A DNA stretch of 27,081 nucleotides from Paracoccaceae bacterium (GCA_003561595.1 PWWF01000399.1:1-27081), one strand, 5' to 3'; counted from the first letter of the stretch, positions 1 through 8,534 are shown. Notes: generated from the sequence alone by a model not told the origin. Numbers and translations: made by a program.

Positions 1-911
1 CGGATCTGGCCGGGGCGCAGCCGGTCATGCAGGCCCAGCGCCGCGCCCAGCACCCCCTCGCCCCCGCGCCCGCCACCATGGAACCGCGCCAGCCCGCCAT
101 CGGCATGGCGCAGCACCCGCAGCGCGCCTGCCATACGGTCCAGAAGCGCGCCCAGACGGTCACCCACCGGGCGCTGATGATCAGCGAGCGCCTGCGCGGC
201 CCAGATCAGCAGCTCGAAAATCTGCAGCAATTCCTCGGGGTTGCGGGTGGCGATGCCGCCATCCCCCTCGATCTGGCGTTCGGCGGCGGCCAGCACGGCC
301 GCGCTTGCAGGTGCGATCTGATCGGACATCCCTTCCAGCGACAGCGCGGCATATAACCGTCCCACCTGCGCCTCGATCCGGGGCAATCCGTGGCGGGCGC
401 GGGCGGCGCGGCGGTCCAGCATGGCCGCGTGCTGGGCCATGGCGCGCAGGAAATCGCGCTGCCCGGCACCATCCAGCCCCTGCATCAGAAACAGCGCATG
501 GACGATCCAGCGCATCAGGCGGCGGGCAATCAGCTCGGGCGTCCAGCCCGGGCCCGCGCCACGCCCGTATTGCGCGATCCAGTCGCCAAGCCCGCGCTGC
601 GCCAACCTGCGCGCGCGCGCATCGCCCACGGCGGCCAGATCGTCCAGCCAGACAAAGCCATGCAGCCCTTCGATCGCGGCAAGGCTGATGGCCTCGAACG
701 GGACCGTATCGGGGGATTGGCGCAATTCGCCCGCCATCAGGAAATTGCCCGCCAGCATCTGCCGGCCGCGCGCGAACTGGCCCACGCCGCGCGGTTCGGG
801 CTGCGAGGTCAGCGCGCGCGGCCCCTCGCGCATGGCCAGCCAGCGCGCCATCAGGCGGTCCATCATGCGAATCCTGTGCATCCCCGCGGCGCGCGCTGTC
901 TCTGCGTCCAT
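1..911 (-). CDS. heparinase II/III family protein (3' end outside window)
   Basis: An uninterrupted minus-strand frame runs from an ATG at 911 to the window edge, giving 303 codons without a stop; an in-frame TGA at 926-924 rules out a longer start. The visible N-terminal part is helix-rich with many Trp and aromatic residues (for example RWIVHALFLMQG and a downstream LHGFVWLDDLAA-type segment), as expected of the alpha-toroid that precedes the C-terminal beta domain of heparinase II/III-like polysaccharide lyases. The family is known from Rhodobacteraceae immediately downstream of rsmB, which is the arrangement here (97-base gap, same strand). The catalytic part and C-terminus are beyond the window. 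Substrate cannot be told. The family call rests on remembered gene order and general sequence character, so it is moderately sure; that the frame is coding is very likely. Confidence 0.75.
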   Translation of the reverse strand, partial: MDAETARAAGMHRIRMMDRLMARWLAMREGPRALTSQPEPRGVGQFARGRQMLAGNFLMAGELRQSPDTVPFEAISLAAIEGLHGFVWLDDLAAVGDARARRLAQRGLGDWIAQYGRGAGPGWTPELIARRLMRWIVHALFLMQGLDGAGQRDFLRAMAQHAAMLDRRAARARHGLPRIEAQVGRLYAALSLEGMSDQIAPASAAVLAAAERQIEGDGGIATRNPEELLQIFELLIWAAQALADHQRPVGDRLGALLDRMAGALRVLRHADGGLARFHGGGRGGEGVLGAALGLHDRLRPGQI

Positions 912-1008
912 TCCACTGCCCTGTCACCCGACCCTCGCGCGGGTGCCTGCGCTCTCTCTACTCGGGGCATCGGGCGGTGTCACCTGCCTGTGAGGTTGCG
1001 GCAAAGTT

Positions 1009-2283
1009 TCAGCCGCGATGTTGCAGCGACGCGATGAAAAACCCGTCCAGCCCGCCGAGATCAGACCAGTAATCAGGCCGCGTGCGCAGCCCGCCCTGGG
1101 GCGCGTGCCATTCGGGCGGCACGCCGGGGATGTCTGTCGGCAGCAGCTTGACCGGATGGCGCGTCATGGCCGCAGCGATCTGGTCCTCACCCTCTGCGGG
1201 CAAGAGCGAACAGGTGCAATAGACGACGCGCCCGCCGGGGCGCAGCAGGCCCTGATCCGGGTCCAGCACCCGGTCCAGCAGCGCCGCCTGCAATTGGCGC
1301 AGGGCGACCACATCCTCGCGTTTGCGCAGCCAGGGCAGTTCGGGGTGCCGCCGGATCGTGCCCGTGGCCGAACAGGGCGCATCCAGCAGGATGGCGTCAA
1401 AGGGCGTATCGGGGCGCCAGTCCAGCGCATCGGCCACAATGACATCCGCCTTCAGCCCGGTGCGCGCCAGATTGTCGCGCAGCCGTGCCATGCGCGTGGC
1501 CGAGATATCGAGCGCCGTCACCTGCGCGCCCTGTGCGGCCAGTTGCATGGTCTTGCCACCGGGGGCCGCGCAGATATCGAGCACGCGCGCATCGCCCAGA
1601 TCGGCGAGCAGGCGCGCGGGCAGTGCGGCGGCGGCATCCTGCACCCACCATGCGCCGTCACTGTAGCCCGGCAGCGCGCTGACCTGCCCGCCCCCGTCCA
1701 GCCGCAGCGTGCCGGTGGGCAAAACCGTGCCCGCCAGCCCCTCGGGGCGCGGGCCGCGCAGGGTCAGGTCCAGCGCGGGGGGGCGCAGATGCGCGGCCTC
1801 TATCGCGGCGGTGCCTGTGGCCCCATAGGCATTCTGCAGCCCCCCGCGCAACCAGCCCGGCAGGCGCGGGGCGGGCGCGGCACCCCAGTCCAGCCCCTCG
1901 GCCAGTTGGCGCAGCACGGCATTGGTCAGCCCGGTGAATTTTGCGAAACCTGCCGCGCGCGCCAGATCGACCGCGTCATGGATCACCCCATGCGCGGCCT
2001 GCCCGCCCACATGGATCTCGGTCAGGGCAAGGCGCAGCACCCAGCGCAGAGGCTCGGGCGGGGTTTTGCGCAGGGCGCGGTGCAGGTGGTGATCGGCCCG
2101 CCCGGCATGGCGAAACCCGTCCACTGCAAGGCGCTGCGCGCGGGCGCGCCCCTCGGGCGGCAGGGCGGCGTATATCTCGGGCGGGCGGGTCAGCACATCC
2201 GACAGGCCGCGCCCTTCGTTCAGGACGGCCTGCACCAGCGCAAAGGCGGCGTGGCGCGGAGCAAGGGATGCGGATGCGGGCAT
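1009..2283 (-). CDS. rsmB: RsmB/NOP family 16S rRNA m5C methyltransferase
   Basis: A 424-residue protein that should methylate C5 of a cytosine in 16S rRNA using S-adenosylmethionine. Residues 1-130 resemble the NusB-like RNA-binding domain of RsmB. The C-terminal methyltransferase domain carries the SAM-binding CAAPGGK at 238-244, the DAPCSATG motif at 301-308 (Cys304) and the CTCS motif with Cys358; the two cysteines are the release and catalytic cysteines of RNA m5C methyltransferases. Length fits the family. The ATG at 2283 is the first Met; its ribosome binding site is weak. It lies 97 bases upstream of the heparinase-like gene on the same strand and is divergent from the SdhAF4-type gene. 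E. coli RsmB acts on C967; the exact target here is inferred. Confidence 0.93.
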   Translation of the reverse strand: MPASASLAPRHAAFALVQAVLNEGRGLSDVLTRPPEIYAALPPEGRARAQRLAVDGFRHAGRADHHLHRALRKTPPEPLRWVLRLALTEIHVGGQAAHGVIHDAVDLARAAGFAKFTGLTNAVLRQLAEGLDWGAAPAPRLPGWLRGGLQNAYGATGTAAIEAAHLRPPALDLTLRGPRPEGLAGTVLPTGTLRLDGGGQVSALPGYSDGAWWVQDAAAALPARLLADLGDARVLDICAAPGGKTMQLAAQGAQVTALDISATRMARLRDNLARTGLKADVIVADALDWRPDTPFDAILLDAPCSATGTIRRHPELPWLRKREDVVALRQLQAALLDRVLDPDQGLLRPGGRVVYCTCSLLPAEGEDQIAAAMTRHPVKLLPTDIPGVPPEWHAPQGGLRTRPDYWSDLGGLDGFFIASLQHRG

Positions 2284-2355
2284 GATGGGCGCAAGCTTGT
2301 CGGGGGCGTGCGACGCGGTATATCAGGGCAAGGAGCGAAGACAAGGGATAGCCGC

Positions 2356-2586
2356 ATGACCGACACGCCCCCAGAGACCCAGGATAACACCCCCGATGAC
2401 ACCGCGACCGAGGCCGCGCGCCGCGCCGCCCTGCCCCCCGCCGCCCAGCGCGCCCTGGCCGAGGCCGATGCCCGCAAGGCCGCCGATACGGACGCCACCC
2501 TCCCGCGCGAGTTGGGCGGGCGCAAGGGCCCCGAGCCGGTGCGCTATGGCGATTGGGAGAAGAAGGGCATCGCTATCGATTTTTGA
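2356..2586 (+). CDS. DUF1674 protein, succinate dehydrogenase assembly factor 4 type
   Basis: A 76-residue protein with a disordered, Ala/Asp/Thr-rich N-terminal half and the conserved DUF1674/SdhAF4 C-terminus, GGRKGPEPVRYGDWEKKG followed by IAIDF (residues 54-76). In eukaryotes SdhAF4 helps protect the flavinated SdhA subunit during assembly of succinate dehydrogenase; the bacterial proteins are inferred to do the same. The ATG at 2356 is preceded by an AAGGGA-like ribosome binding site at 2343-2348. It is divergent from rsmB with about 70 bases between the starts, so promoters for both probably sit there. It is not next to sdh genes in this window. Confidence 0.85.
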   Translation: MTDTPPETQDNTPDDTATEAARRAALPPAAQRALAEADARKAADTDATLPRELGGRKGPEPVRYGDWEKKGIAIDF

Positions 2587-3202
2587 GGAGTGGGTTCCGG
2601 GCCGTGCCGACGAGGCGCCCCGGCGTGACCAAGGCGCTGGGACGCGGCCTGTGGGCCGCTAGAGGATGGCTGTTTCACGGTATCGGCAGCGGGGCGATCT
2701 ACCGGTCGGGAGCTTGTGGCACCTGATCGGGTGAGCTTCACAAGACGCATCTCTCCACGGTTGCCCGCGCTCGCCTATGTGGCGCTCGCGATGCGGTGCA
2801 CATGTGCGCAGCCAACCTTCCCGGATTTCGGCTGAGCCACTCCGCCGGATAAAGGTATCCGCTTCGCGCTACACAGGGCCAAGTTATATGGCGACCTTCG
2901 CAACGCTACTTGCCGCAGTTTGGCGAGACGCCTTGGGAAGGCGCATCACTTTGAGCGTGGACCAGATTGCGCAGGACCGCACCGACCCGCGCGAAACCAT
3001 GAAGACCCATACGCGCGGTGCACCTTCATGACGGTCACACCGCCTTGCAAGCAACGCCGCCCCGCTTCCCATCAACCAGACGAATGCGCCCCGCGCGCTT
3101 GCAGACGAAACCGACCGCGCCCAGTGAACCGCCTGTGTCGTCAAAGCTATCGGCCCCGCCCGCGGCAGGGTCGCCCCGCAAACCCGGCCATAACCGGCCC
3201 GG
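2587..3202. other. 616-base intergenic stretch with no supportable gene
   Basis: Between the SdhAF4-type gene and rpoH there is no frame with a ribosome binding site, family resemblance or sustained coding character. Several short open frames exist on both strands, the longest running minus-strand into the rpoH 3' end, but they look like chance frames: Arg/Ala/Pro-rich or broken, with no motif I recognise. A 6-bp stem (2644-2649 with 2654-2659) follows the upstream gene but has no T tract. The length is unusual for this compact region, so a decayed gene or a non-coding RNA is possible. I see nothing definite. Confidence 0.6.
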
Positions 3203-4099
3203 TCAACCAACCGGCCCCGCGATGCCCTTTTCGCGTGCCAGCGTGCGCATGCGGGCCTGAAGCTTCTCGAACGCGCGCACCTCGATCTGGCGGATGCGTT
3301 CGCGGCTGACATCGTAGCTTTGCGACAGATCCTCCAGCGTCACCGGGTCCTCGCTCAGCCGACGCCGGGTCAGGATGTCGCGTTCACGCTCATTCAGCAC
3401 ATCCATCGCGTCCATCAGCAATTCGCGGCGCAGGGTAAATTCATCGCGCTCGGCATAATCTGACGCCTGATCCGCCCCTTCATCTTCCAGCCAGTCCTGC
3501 CAGCTCGACGCCCCTTCCTCACTGCCCACAGTGGCGTTCAGCGACGAATCACTGCCCGACAGGCGGCGGTTCATGGCGATCACCTCCGCCTCACTGACAT
3601 TCAGGTCCTTGGCGATCCGGGCCACGTTTTCGGGGCGCAGGTCGCCATCTTCCAGCGCGCCGATCCGCGATTTTGCCTTGCGCAGGTTGAAGAACAGCTT
3701 TTTCTGCGCACTGGTCGTGCCCAGTTTGACCAATGACCAGGACCGCAGGATGTATTCCTGGATCGAGGCGCGGATCCACCACATCGCATAGGTGGCCAGA
3801 CGAAACCCCTTTTCGGGGTCGAACCGCTTGACCGCCTGCATCAGGCCGACATTCGCCTCTGATATCACCTCTGCCTGCGGCAGCCCGTAGCCGCGATAGC
3901 CCATCGCGATCTTGGCCGCGAGCCGCAGATGGCTGGTGACGAGCTTATGCGCGGCATCGGTATCCTGATGATCGACCCAGCGCTTGGCCAGCATGTATTC
4001 TTCCTCCGGTTCCAGCATCGGGAAGCGGCGGATATCCTGCAGATAGCGGTTCAGCCCCTGTTCCGGGCTGGGCGCGGGAAGATTTGCATAGCTGCTCAT
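3203..4099 (-). CDS. rpoH: RNA polymerase sigma factor RpoH (sigma-32 family)
   Basis: A 298-residue sigma-70-family factor. Region 2 includes DPEKGFRLATYAMWWIRASI (94-113), the RNA polymerase and -10 binding part. The RpoH box QKKLFFNLR (132-140), diagnostic of heat-shock sigma factors, follows. Region 4 near the C-terminus carries VTLEDLSQSYDVSRERIRQI, the helix-turn-helix that reads the -35 element. It should direct heat-shock transcription; in Rhodobacter relatives two RpoH paralogues exist and one also serves oxidative or singlet-oxygen stress, but which one this is cannot be told here. The frame opens further upstream, but the ATG at 4099 with an AGGGGA site about 9 bases before it gives the normal N-terminus (MSSYANLPAPSPE). 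It lies 121 bases downstream of the rluD-type gene on the same strand; I found no convincing promoter in that gap. Confidence 0.95.
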   Translation of the reverse strand: MSSYANLPAPSPEQGLNRYLQDIRRFPMLEPEEEYMLAKRWVDHQDTDAAHKLVTSHLRLAAKIAMGYRGYGLPQAEVISEANVGLMQAVKRFDPEKGFRLATYAMWWIRASIQEYILRSWSLVKLGTTSAQKKLFFNLRKAKSRIGALEDGDLRPENVARIAKDLNVSEAEVIAMNRRLSGSDSSLNATVGSEEGASSWQDWLEDEGADQASDYAERDEFTLRRELLMDAMDVLNERERDILTRRRLSEDPVTLEDLSQSYDVSRERIRQIEVRAFEKLQARMRTLAREKGIAGPVG

Positions 4100-4220
4100 C
4101 AGGTTGTCCCCTGTTATCTCTGGCCGAACCTGCCAGATAAGGGCGCGATGCGCACCCCACAAGTCCAGCGTATCTCAAAGACATTACTACAAGATAAATA
4201 ACCCCGCCCCAGCCCTGTCA

Positions 4221-5294
4221 TCAAATCTCACCCCTTTGTGCATCCGCGTGAGCGCTTTCGCCCCCGCGCAGGGCGTCCAGCAGCGCGACCATATCGGCGG
4301 GCATGTCGGCTGCGAAATCCAGTGCCTCATCCGTGACAGGGTGGATGAACCCCAGCGTCGCCGCGTGCAATGCCTGGCGCGGAAACCCGGCACATATGGC
4401 CACGGCCCCCGCCCCCAGCGCGCGTTCGGACAGCTTGCGCCGCCCGCCATAGACCGGATCGCCGATCAGCCCGTGCCCCGCATGGGCCAGATGCACGCGG
4501 ATCTGATGCGTGCGCCCCGTTTCCAGCCAGCATTCCAGCAGCGACGCGGCAGCCGGCGCGCCGAAGCTTTCGACCACGCGGGCGCGGGTGACGGCATGGC
4601 GCCCGCCGGACCAGACCACGGCCTGTTTCTGGCGGTCCGTGCGGTGGCGGGCCAGTTGGCTGGTGATCTTGAGGATGTTGCCGGGCTCGAAACTGGTACC
4701 GCGCACCCCGCGCAGGCGCGGATCGGCAGCATCGGGCGCGCCATGCACCACGGTCAGATAGCGCCGCAACACGCTGTGGCGTTCGAATTGCGCGGCCAGC
4801 CCGTGATGCGCGCGGTCGGATTTCGCCACGACCAGCAGCCCCGATGTGTCCTTGTCGATCCGGTGCACGATGCCGGGACGCCGTTCGCCGCCCACACCCG
4901 ACAGGCTGTCGCCGCAATGATGCAGCAGCGCATTGACCAGCGTCTGATCGGGCGATCCCGGCGCGGGGTGGACGACCATGCCCGCAGGCTTGTCGATCAC
5001 GATCAGATCATCGTCTTCCCATATGACATCCAGGGCGATGTCCTGCGGGCGGGTTTCCGTCTCGGCCGCATGAACGACATGCAGATCCAGCACATCGCCC
5101 TCGGCCACGCGGGCGCGGGGGTTGGCCAAGACCTCTGCGCCGCGCGACACGGCGCCATCGGCGATCATGCGCGCAAGGCGAGAGCGCGACAATGCAGCCT
5201 GCTCTGGCACATCGCGCGCAAGCGCCTTATCAAGGCGGGACGGGGGCTCTGGCCCGATGACGACCTGCAATCTTGTGAAAGGTGGATGTGCCAT
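4221..5294 (-). CDS. RluA/RluD family 23S rRNA pseudouridine synthase
   Basis: A 357-residue protein with an N-terminal S4-like RNA-binding region (about 18-75: SRLDKALARDVPE, then LARMIADGAV), the KPAGMVVHP motif (102-110) and the RluA-family signature HRIDKDTSG (144-152), in which Asp147 is the catalytic aspartate. The RTHQIRVH motif near residue 280 is also typical. It should isomerise uridines in rRNA, most likely as RluD does on helix 69 of 23S rRNA; subfamily is inferred from the S4 domain. The open frame extends 65 codons further upstream, but that part has no family resemblance. The ATG at 5294 is preceded by a G-rich ribosome binding site and its start codon overlaps, on the opposite strand, the start codon of the DUF6476-type gene. 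Confidence 0.9.
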   Translation of the reverse strand: MAHPPFTRLQVVIGPEPPSRLDKALARDVPEQAALSRSRLARMIADGAVSRGAEVLANPRARVAEGDVLDLHVVHAAETETRPQDIALDVIWEDDDLIVIDKPAGMVVHPAPGSPDQTLVNALLHHCGDSLSGVGGERRPGIVHRIDKDTSGLLVVAKSDRAHHGLAAQFERHSVLRRYLTVVHGAPDAADPRLRGVRGTSFEPGNILKITSQLARHRTDRQKQAVVWSGGRHAVTRARVVESFGAPAAASLLECWLETGRTHQIRVHLAHAGHGLIGDPVYGGRRKLSERALGAGAVAICAGFPRQALHAATLGFIHPVTDEALDFAADMPADMVALLDALRGGESAHADAQRGEI

Positions 5295-5598
5295 GTCCGT
5301 GCCCCCCGACCCCCTGCCCCCCGATCTGCGGTTACTCAAGCGGCTGGTGATCGTGCTGACGAGTGTGATGATTCTGGGCCTGATACTGATACTGGGGCTG
5401 CTTGTCACCCGCCTTGGGCTGGCCCCGGCCCCGATTGCCCTGCCCGACCGCGTCACCCTGCCCGAGGGCACGCGCGCCGAGGCGGTCACGCTGTCGCGCG
5501 ACTGGGTGCTTGTGGTCAGCGATAGCGAGGAACTGCTGCTGTTCGATCGCCGCTCGGGCGCATTGCGCCACCAGGTGGACCTGCCCGTGGCAGAGTGA
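5293..5598 (+). CDS. DUF6476-type small membrane protein
   Basis: A 101-residue protein starting MSVPPDPLPPDLRLLKRLV, with one clear membrane segment (about 18-43, LVIVLTSVMILGLILILGLL) followed by a short soluble domain ending VSDSEELLLFDRRSGALRHQV. Small single-span proteins of this layout are conserved beside rluD in Rhodobacteraceae; function is unknown. An AAGGTGG ribosome binding site (5279-5285) precedes the ATG at 5293. The N-terminus is probably cytoplasmic, with the basic LKR before the span and the soluble domain outside, which is inference. The ATG shares bases with the ATG of the divergent pseudouridine synthase, so each gene's promoter and leader must lie inside the other's coding sequence. 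Confidence 0.8.
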   Translation: MSVPPDPLPPDLRLLKRLVIVLTSVMILGLILILGLLVTRLGLAPAPIALPDRVTLPEGTRAEAVTLSRDWVLVVSDSEELLLFDRRSGALRHQVDLPVAE

Positions 5599-5664
5599 GC
5601 GGGCGTTGCACTGACAGGGTGTGCGCGCTAGCTTTCATGCCAGCACAGGTTTGGAGGAGGTCTT

Positions 5665-6504
5665 ATGCCCCACACAGTTACCCGCACCATCGGCGATGCG
5701 CAGGTCAGCATCATCACCGATGGCACGCACAGCTTCACCCCCGATCTGTTTCCCGGCACCGATGGCGCGCGTATCGATGCGCTGCTGGCACAGGCGGGCG
5801 AGTCCGACATCGCGACCAATTTCAATGCCGTGCTGATCCGGCATGGCGGGCGCGTGATTCTGGCCGATGCCGGGCCGCGCGACCTGTTCGGCCCCGCCTG
5901 CGGCCACCTGCCCGACGGGCTGGCCGAACTGGGCGTGCGCCCCGAGGATGTGGATACCCTGATCGCGACCCATCTGCACCCCGACCATGTGGCGGGCATG
6001 ATCACGCCGGACGGGGCGGCCGTGTTCCCGAACGCAACCTTGCATGTGGCCGAAGCGGATCGCGCCTTCTGGTCGGATGAAAGCCGCTTTCAGGGCGCGC
6101 TGTCGGGGATCGCGGATTGGGCGACACTGGCGCGGGCGGTGCTGGCGGCCTATGGCGACCGGCTGGCCGATCTGCGCGACGGGCAAGAGGCCGCGCCGGG
6201 TGTCAGCGGGATGGCATTGCCGGGTCATACGCCGGGGCATTTCGGATGGCGGCTGGACAGTGCGGATGGCAGTCTGATCCATGTGGGCGATATCGTCCAT
6301 GCGCCCGCCCTGCAGATCGCGGACCCCGAAATCGGGATCAATTTCGATCTGGACATGGATCAGGCCCGCATGGCCCGCAAGCGCCTGCTCGATCAGCTTG
6401 CCAGTGACGGCACGGCGTTCACGGGCGGGCATTTCCTGCAACCGGCCTTCAACCGGGTGGTGCGCGACGGGTCGGCCTATCGGCTGGAGCCTTTGGCGGG
6501 CTAA
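5665..6504 (+). CDS. MBL-fold metallo-hydrolase
   Basis: A 279-residue metallo-beta-lactamase-fold enzyme. Metal ligands are visible as THLHPDH (102-108), His187 within GHTPGH (187-192), Asp209 in HVGDI, and His256 in GGHF. These are the ligands of a two-metal hydrolase site. The layout is like the large family that includes AHL lactonases (AttM/AiiB) and AidB/YtnP-like proteins, but no substrate can be assigned from sequence. No signal peptide, so cytoplasmic. The ATG at 5665 has a very strong GGAGGAGG ribosome binding site (5652-5659), which settles the start. It is 66 bases after the DUF6476-type gene on the same strand and converges on selO. Confidence 0.88.
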   Translation: MPHTVTRTIGDAQVSIITDGTHSFTPDLFPGTDGARIDALLAQAGESDIATNFNAVLIRHGGRVILADAGPRDLFGPACGHLPDGLAELGVRPEDVDTLIATHLHPDHVAGMITPDGAAVFPNATLHVAEADRAFWSDESRFQGALSGIADWATLARAVLAAYGDRLADLRDGQEAAPGVSGMALPGHTPGHFGWRLDSADGSLIHVGDIVHAPALQIADPEIGINFDLDMDQARMARKRLLDQLASDGTAFTGGHFLQPAFNRVVRDGSAYRLEPLAG

Positions 6505-6535
6505 GCCCCGGAATATCGGCGCTCTGGCCCGGTTT

Positions 6536-6559
6536 CAGCCCCTCATCACTGTGGGGCTG
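6536..6559. terminator. possible bidirectional hairpin between convergent genes
   Basis: A 7-bp perfect stem (CAGCCCC at 6536-6542 with GGGGCTG at 6553-6559) around a 10-base loop sits between the convergent MBL hydrolase and selO stop codons. There is no T tract on either side, so intrinsic termination is uncertain. Confidence 0.25.
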
Positions 6560-6565
6560 GCAGAT

Positions 6566-8017
6566 TCAGGTGCCGCAATAAGTCACCACAGCCGGCGCGT
6601 CCTGCGGGGCGGGGCGGGCATATTGCGCCGTGTCATCCACGGGCGTGAACGGGTCTTGCACCCGTTCCAGCAAGGCCAGAAACGGGGCCAAGTCATTGTC
6701 GAAACTGGCCTTGTGCAGCGCCTCTTCCACCAGATGGTTGCGCGGAATGTAGATCGGGTTGACCTGCGCCATCTGCCGGGTCGCGGCAGCGACATCGACC
6801 ACGGCATCGCGGTAGCGCGCCAGCCATGCCGCTGGCGCATCAGGCTCGGCAAACAGCGCGCGCAGCTCTGTATCATCGCCCTGCAATGCCGCAGGCAGTG
6901 CGCGGAAGAAGCCTGTGAAATCCACTGACTGCCCCTGCCACAGGCTGTGCATATCCTCGATCAGCCCGGCATCGGGCGCGGACAGGCCCAGCTTGCGGGC
7001 AAAGACGGCCAGCCATTCCTCGCGATACCGCGTCTGGCTGCCCTCGATCACTTCGGTCGCGCGGGCAATGGCGCGTGCCTCGTCACTGTCGATCAGCGGC
7101 AGCAGCGCCTCGGCCAGCCGCGCAAGGTTCCAGTGAACCGCTGCAGGCTGGTTGCCATAGGCATAGCGCCCCATATGGTCGATGGAACTGAACACCGTGG
7201 CCGGGTCGTAGCGGTCCATGAAGGCGCAGGGGCCATAGTCGATCGTCTCGCCCGAGATGGTGGTGTTGTCGGTATTCATCACCCCATGGACAAAGCCCAG
7301 CCCCATCCACTGCGCGACCAGCCGCACCTGCCGCGTGGCCACGCGGTCCAGCAATTGAAGCGCGGCCTCGGGGGCATCCAGCAGGTCTTCATCATGGCGC
7401 GCGATGGCATAATCCAGCAGCAGGCGCAGCTTGTCCACCTCACCCCGCGCGGCAAAGAACTGGAACGTGCCGACCCGCAGATGGCTGGAGCCCACGCGCG
7501 CCAGCACGGCGCCCGGCTCCAACCCGTTCTGGCGCAGCACCCGGTCGCCGGTGGTGCAGGCCGCCAGCGCGCGGGTCGTGGGCACGCCCAGCGCGGCCAT
7601 CGCCTCGGATATCAGATATTCGCGCAGCACCGGTCCCAGCACGGCGCGCCCGTCGCCACCGCGAGCAAAGGGGGTGCGGCCAGACCCTTTCAGGTGCAGG
7701 TCCCAGCGCTGCCCCGCCGCATCCAGCCATTCGCCCACAAGGATCGCGCGGCCATCACCCAGTTGCGGGGAAAACCCGCCGAACTGATGCCCGGCATAGG
7801 CTTGCGCCAGCGGGCGCGCGTCCTCGGGCAAGGCATGGCCGGACAGCAGCCCCACACCCTCGGCGCTGCGCAGATCATGGGGCGACAGCCCCAGATCGCG
7901 CGCCAGCCCTTCATTCAGTAAAAGAAGCGCAGGTTCGGGCCATTCCTGCCCCTGCCAGGGCACATAAAGCCCTTGCAATTCCTGCGCGTAGGTATTGTCG
8001 AACGCGATGTCGGTCAC
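6566..8017 (-). CDS. selO: protein adenylyltransferase SelO (YdiU family)
   Basis: A 483-residue pseudokinase-fold enzyme that transfers AMP from ATP to Ser/Thr/Tyr hydroxyls of target proteins, linked in E. coli and eukaryotes to redox balance. Visible landmarks are HLKGSGRTPFARGGDGRA with the ATP-binding Lys110, VGSSHLRVGTFQ, the HGVMNTDN catalytic-loop motif with Asp250, and Asp260 in DYGPCAF, which replaces the kinase DFG. The C-terminus ends VVTYCGT, matching the usual bacterial end with Cys where vertebrates have selenocysteine nearby. Length is normal. The next gene upstream on the same strand is msrB, 73 bases away, which suits an oxidative-stress role. No strong ribosome binding site is obvious, but the ATG at 8017 gives the usual family start. 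Confidence 0.95.
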   Translation of the reverse strand: MTDIAFDNTYAQELQGLYVPWQGQEWPEPALLLLNEGLARDLGLSPHDLRSAEGVGLLSGHALPEDARPLAQAYAGHQFGGFSPQLGDGRAILVGEWLDAAGQRWDLHLKGSGRTPFARGGDGRAVLGPVLREYLISEAMAALGVPTTRALAACTTGDRVLRQNGLEPGAVLARVGSSHLRVGTFQFFAARGEVDKLRLLLDYAIARHDEDLLDAPEAALQLLDRVATRQVRLVAQWMGLGFVHGVMNTDNTTISGETIDYGPCAFMDRYDPATVFSSIDHMGRYAYGNQPAAVHWNLARLAEALLPLIDSDEARAIARATEVIEGSQTRYREEWLAVFARKLGLSAPDAGLIEDMHSLWQGQSVDFTGFFRALPAALQGDDTELRALFAEPDAPAAWLARYRDAVVDVAAATRQMAQVNPIYIPRNHLVEEALHKASFDNDLAPFLALLERVQDPFTPVDDTAQYARPAPQDAPAVVTYCGT

Positions 8018-8090
8018 ACGGTCCCCATTTGCCGGTCGTCATGCCTGGCATTACAACAGACATAACCCCGACCGCGCGTTCTGACCAGCC

Positions 8091-8534
8091 TTAGCCCTCG
8101 ACCTGATCCAGCCAATCTGCATAGCCCTCGGCTTCCATCTCCTCGACGGGGATGAAGCGCAGGGACGCGGAATTGATGCAATAGCGCAGCCCGCCCCGGT
8201 CACGCGGGCCATCGGGAAAGACATGGCCCAGATGGCTGTCACCATGGCGCGACCGGACCTCGACCCGCGACATGCCAAGGCTGTCGTCCGATTTCTCGAC
8301 AATGTGATCCGAAATCAGGGGTTTGGTAAAGCTGGGCCAGCCGCAGCCCGATTCGTATTTGTCGGATGAGGCAAAGAGCGGTTCGCCCGACACGATATCG
8401 ACATAGATGCCGACGCGCTTGTTGTCATTGTATTCGCCGGTCCAGGGGCGTTCGGTCCCGTTTTCCTGCGTGATGTGATATTGCTCTGGCGTCAGGCTGT
8501 CGATCACCTCGGGGCGGCGTTCGTAGCGGGGCAT
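8091..8534 (-). CDS. msrB: peptide-methionine (R)-S-oxide reductase MsrB
   Basis: A 147-residue cytoplasmic enzyme that reduces the R-epimer of methionine sulfoxide in proteins. The catalytic cysteine is Cys119 in RYCINSASL and the probable resolving cysteine is Cys64 in [18 protein letters not shown] (101-110) is the conserved active-site strand. The two CxxC zinc-binding pairs found in many MsrB proteins are absent: the corresponding segments read VDIVSG and VRSRHG, so this belongs to the zinc-free form. The ATG at 8534 has an AGGAGTG ribosome binding site. It is followed on the same strand by selO and is divergent from the NDUFA12-type gene (167 bases between starts). Confidence 0.95.
   Translation of the reverse strand: MPRYERRPEVIDSLTPEQYHITQENGTERPWTGEYNDNKRVGIYVDIVSGEPLFASSDKYESGCGWPSFTKPLISDHIVEKSDDSLGMSRVEVRSRHGDSHLGHVFPDGPRDRGGLRYCINSASLRFIPVEEMEAEGYADWLDQVEG

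Noticed and set aside
181..1037. Several long open frames on both strands opposite or beside the heparinase-like gene
   Set aside because: GC-rich shadows of the minus-strand frame from 911 to the edge, which has coherent protein character; the others are Arg/Ala/Gly/Pro-rich without family features.
1018..2586. 522-codon plus-strand frame across rsmB
   Set aside because: It is the antisense shadow of rsmB; only its last 76 codons (from 2356) form a real gene, the SdhAF4-type protein, with its own ribosome binding site.
2644..2659. GCGGCC/GGCCGC hairpin as terminator of the SdhAF4-type gene
   Set aside because: Only 6 bp, 58 bases from the stop codon and without a T tract.
2884..3312. 142-codon minus-strand open frame running into the rpoH 3' end
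   Set aside because: It overlaps rpoH in another frame by over 100 bases, has an Arg/Ser/Ala-rich composition typical of shadow frames, no ribosome binding site and no recognisable motif.
4100..4220. Sigma-32-type promoter for rpoH
   Set aside because: Fragments resembling CTTG and TATCT occur, but no pair with proper spacing was convincing.
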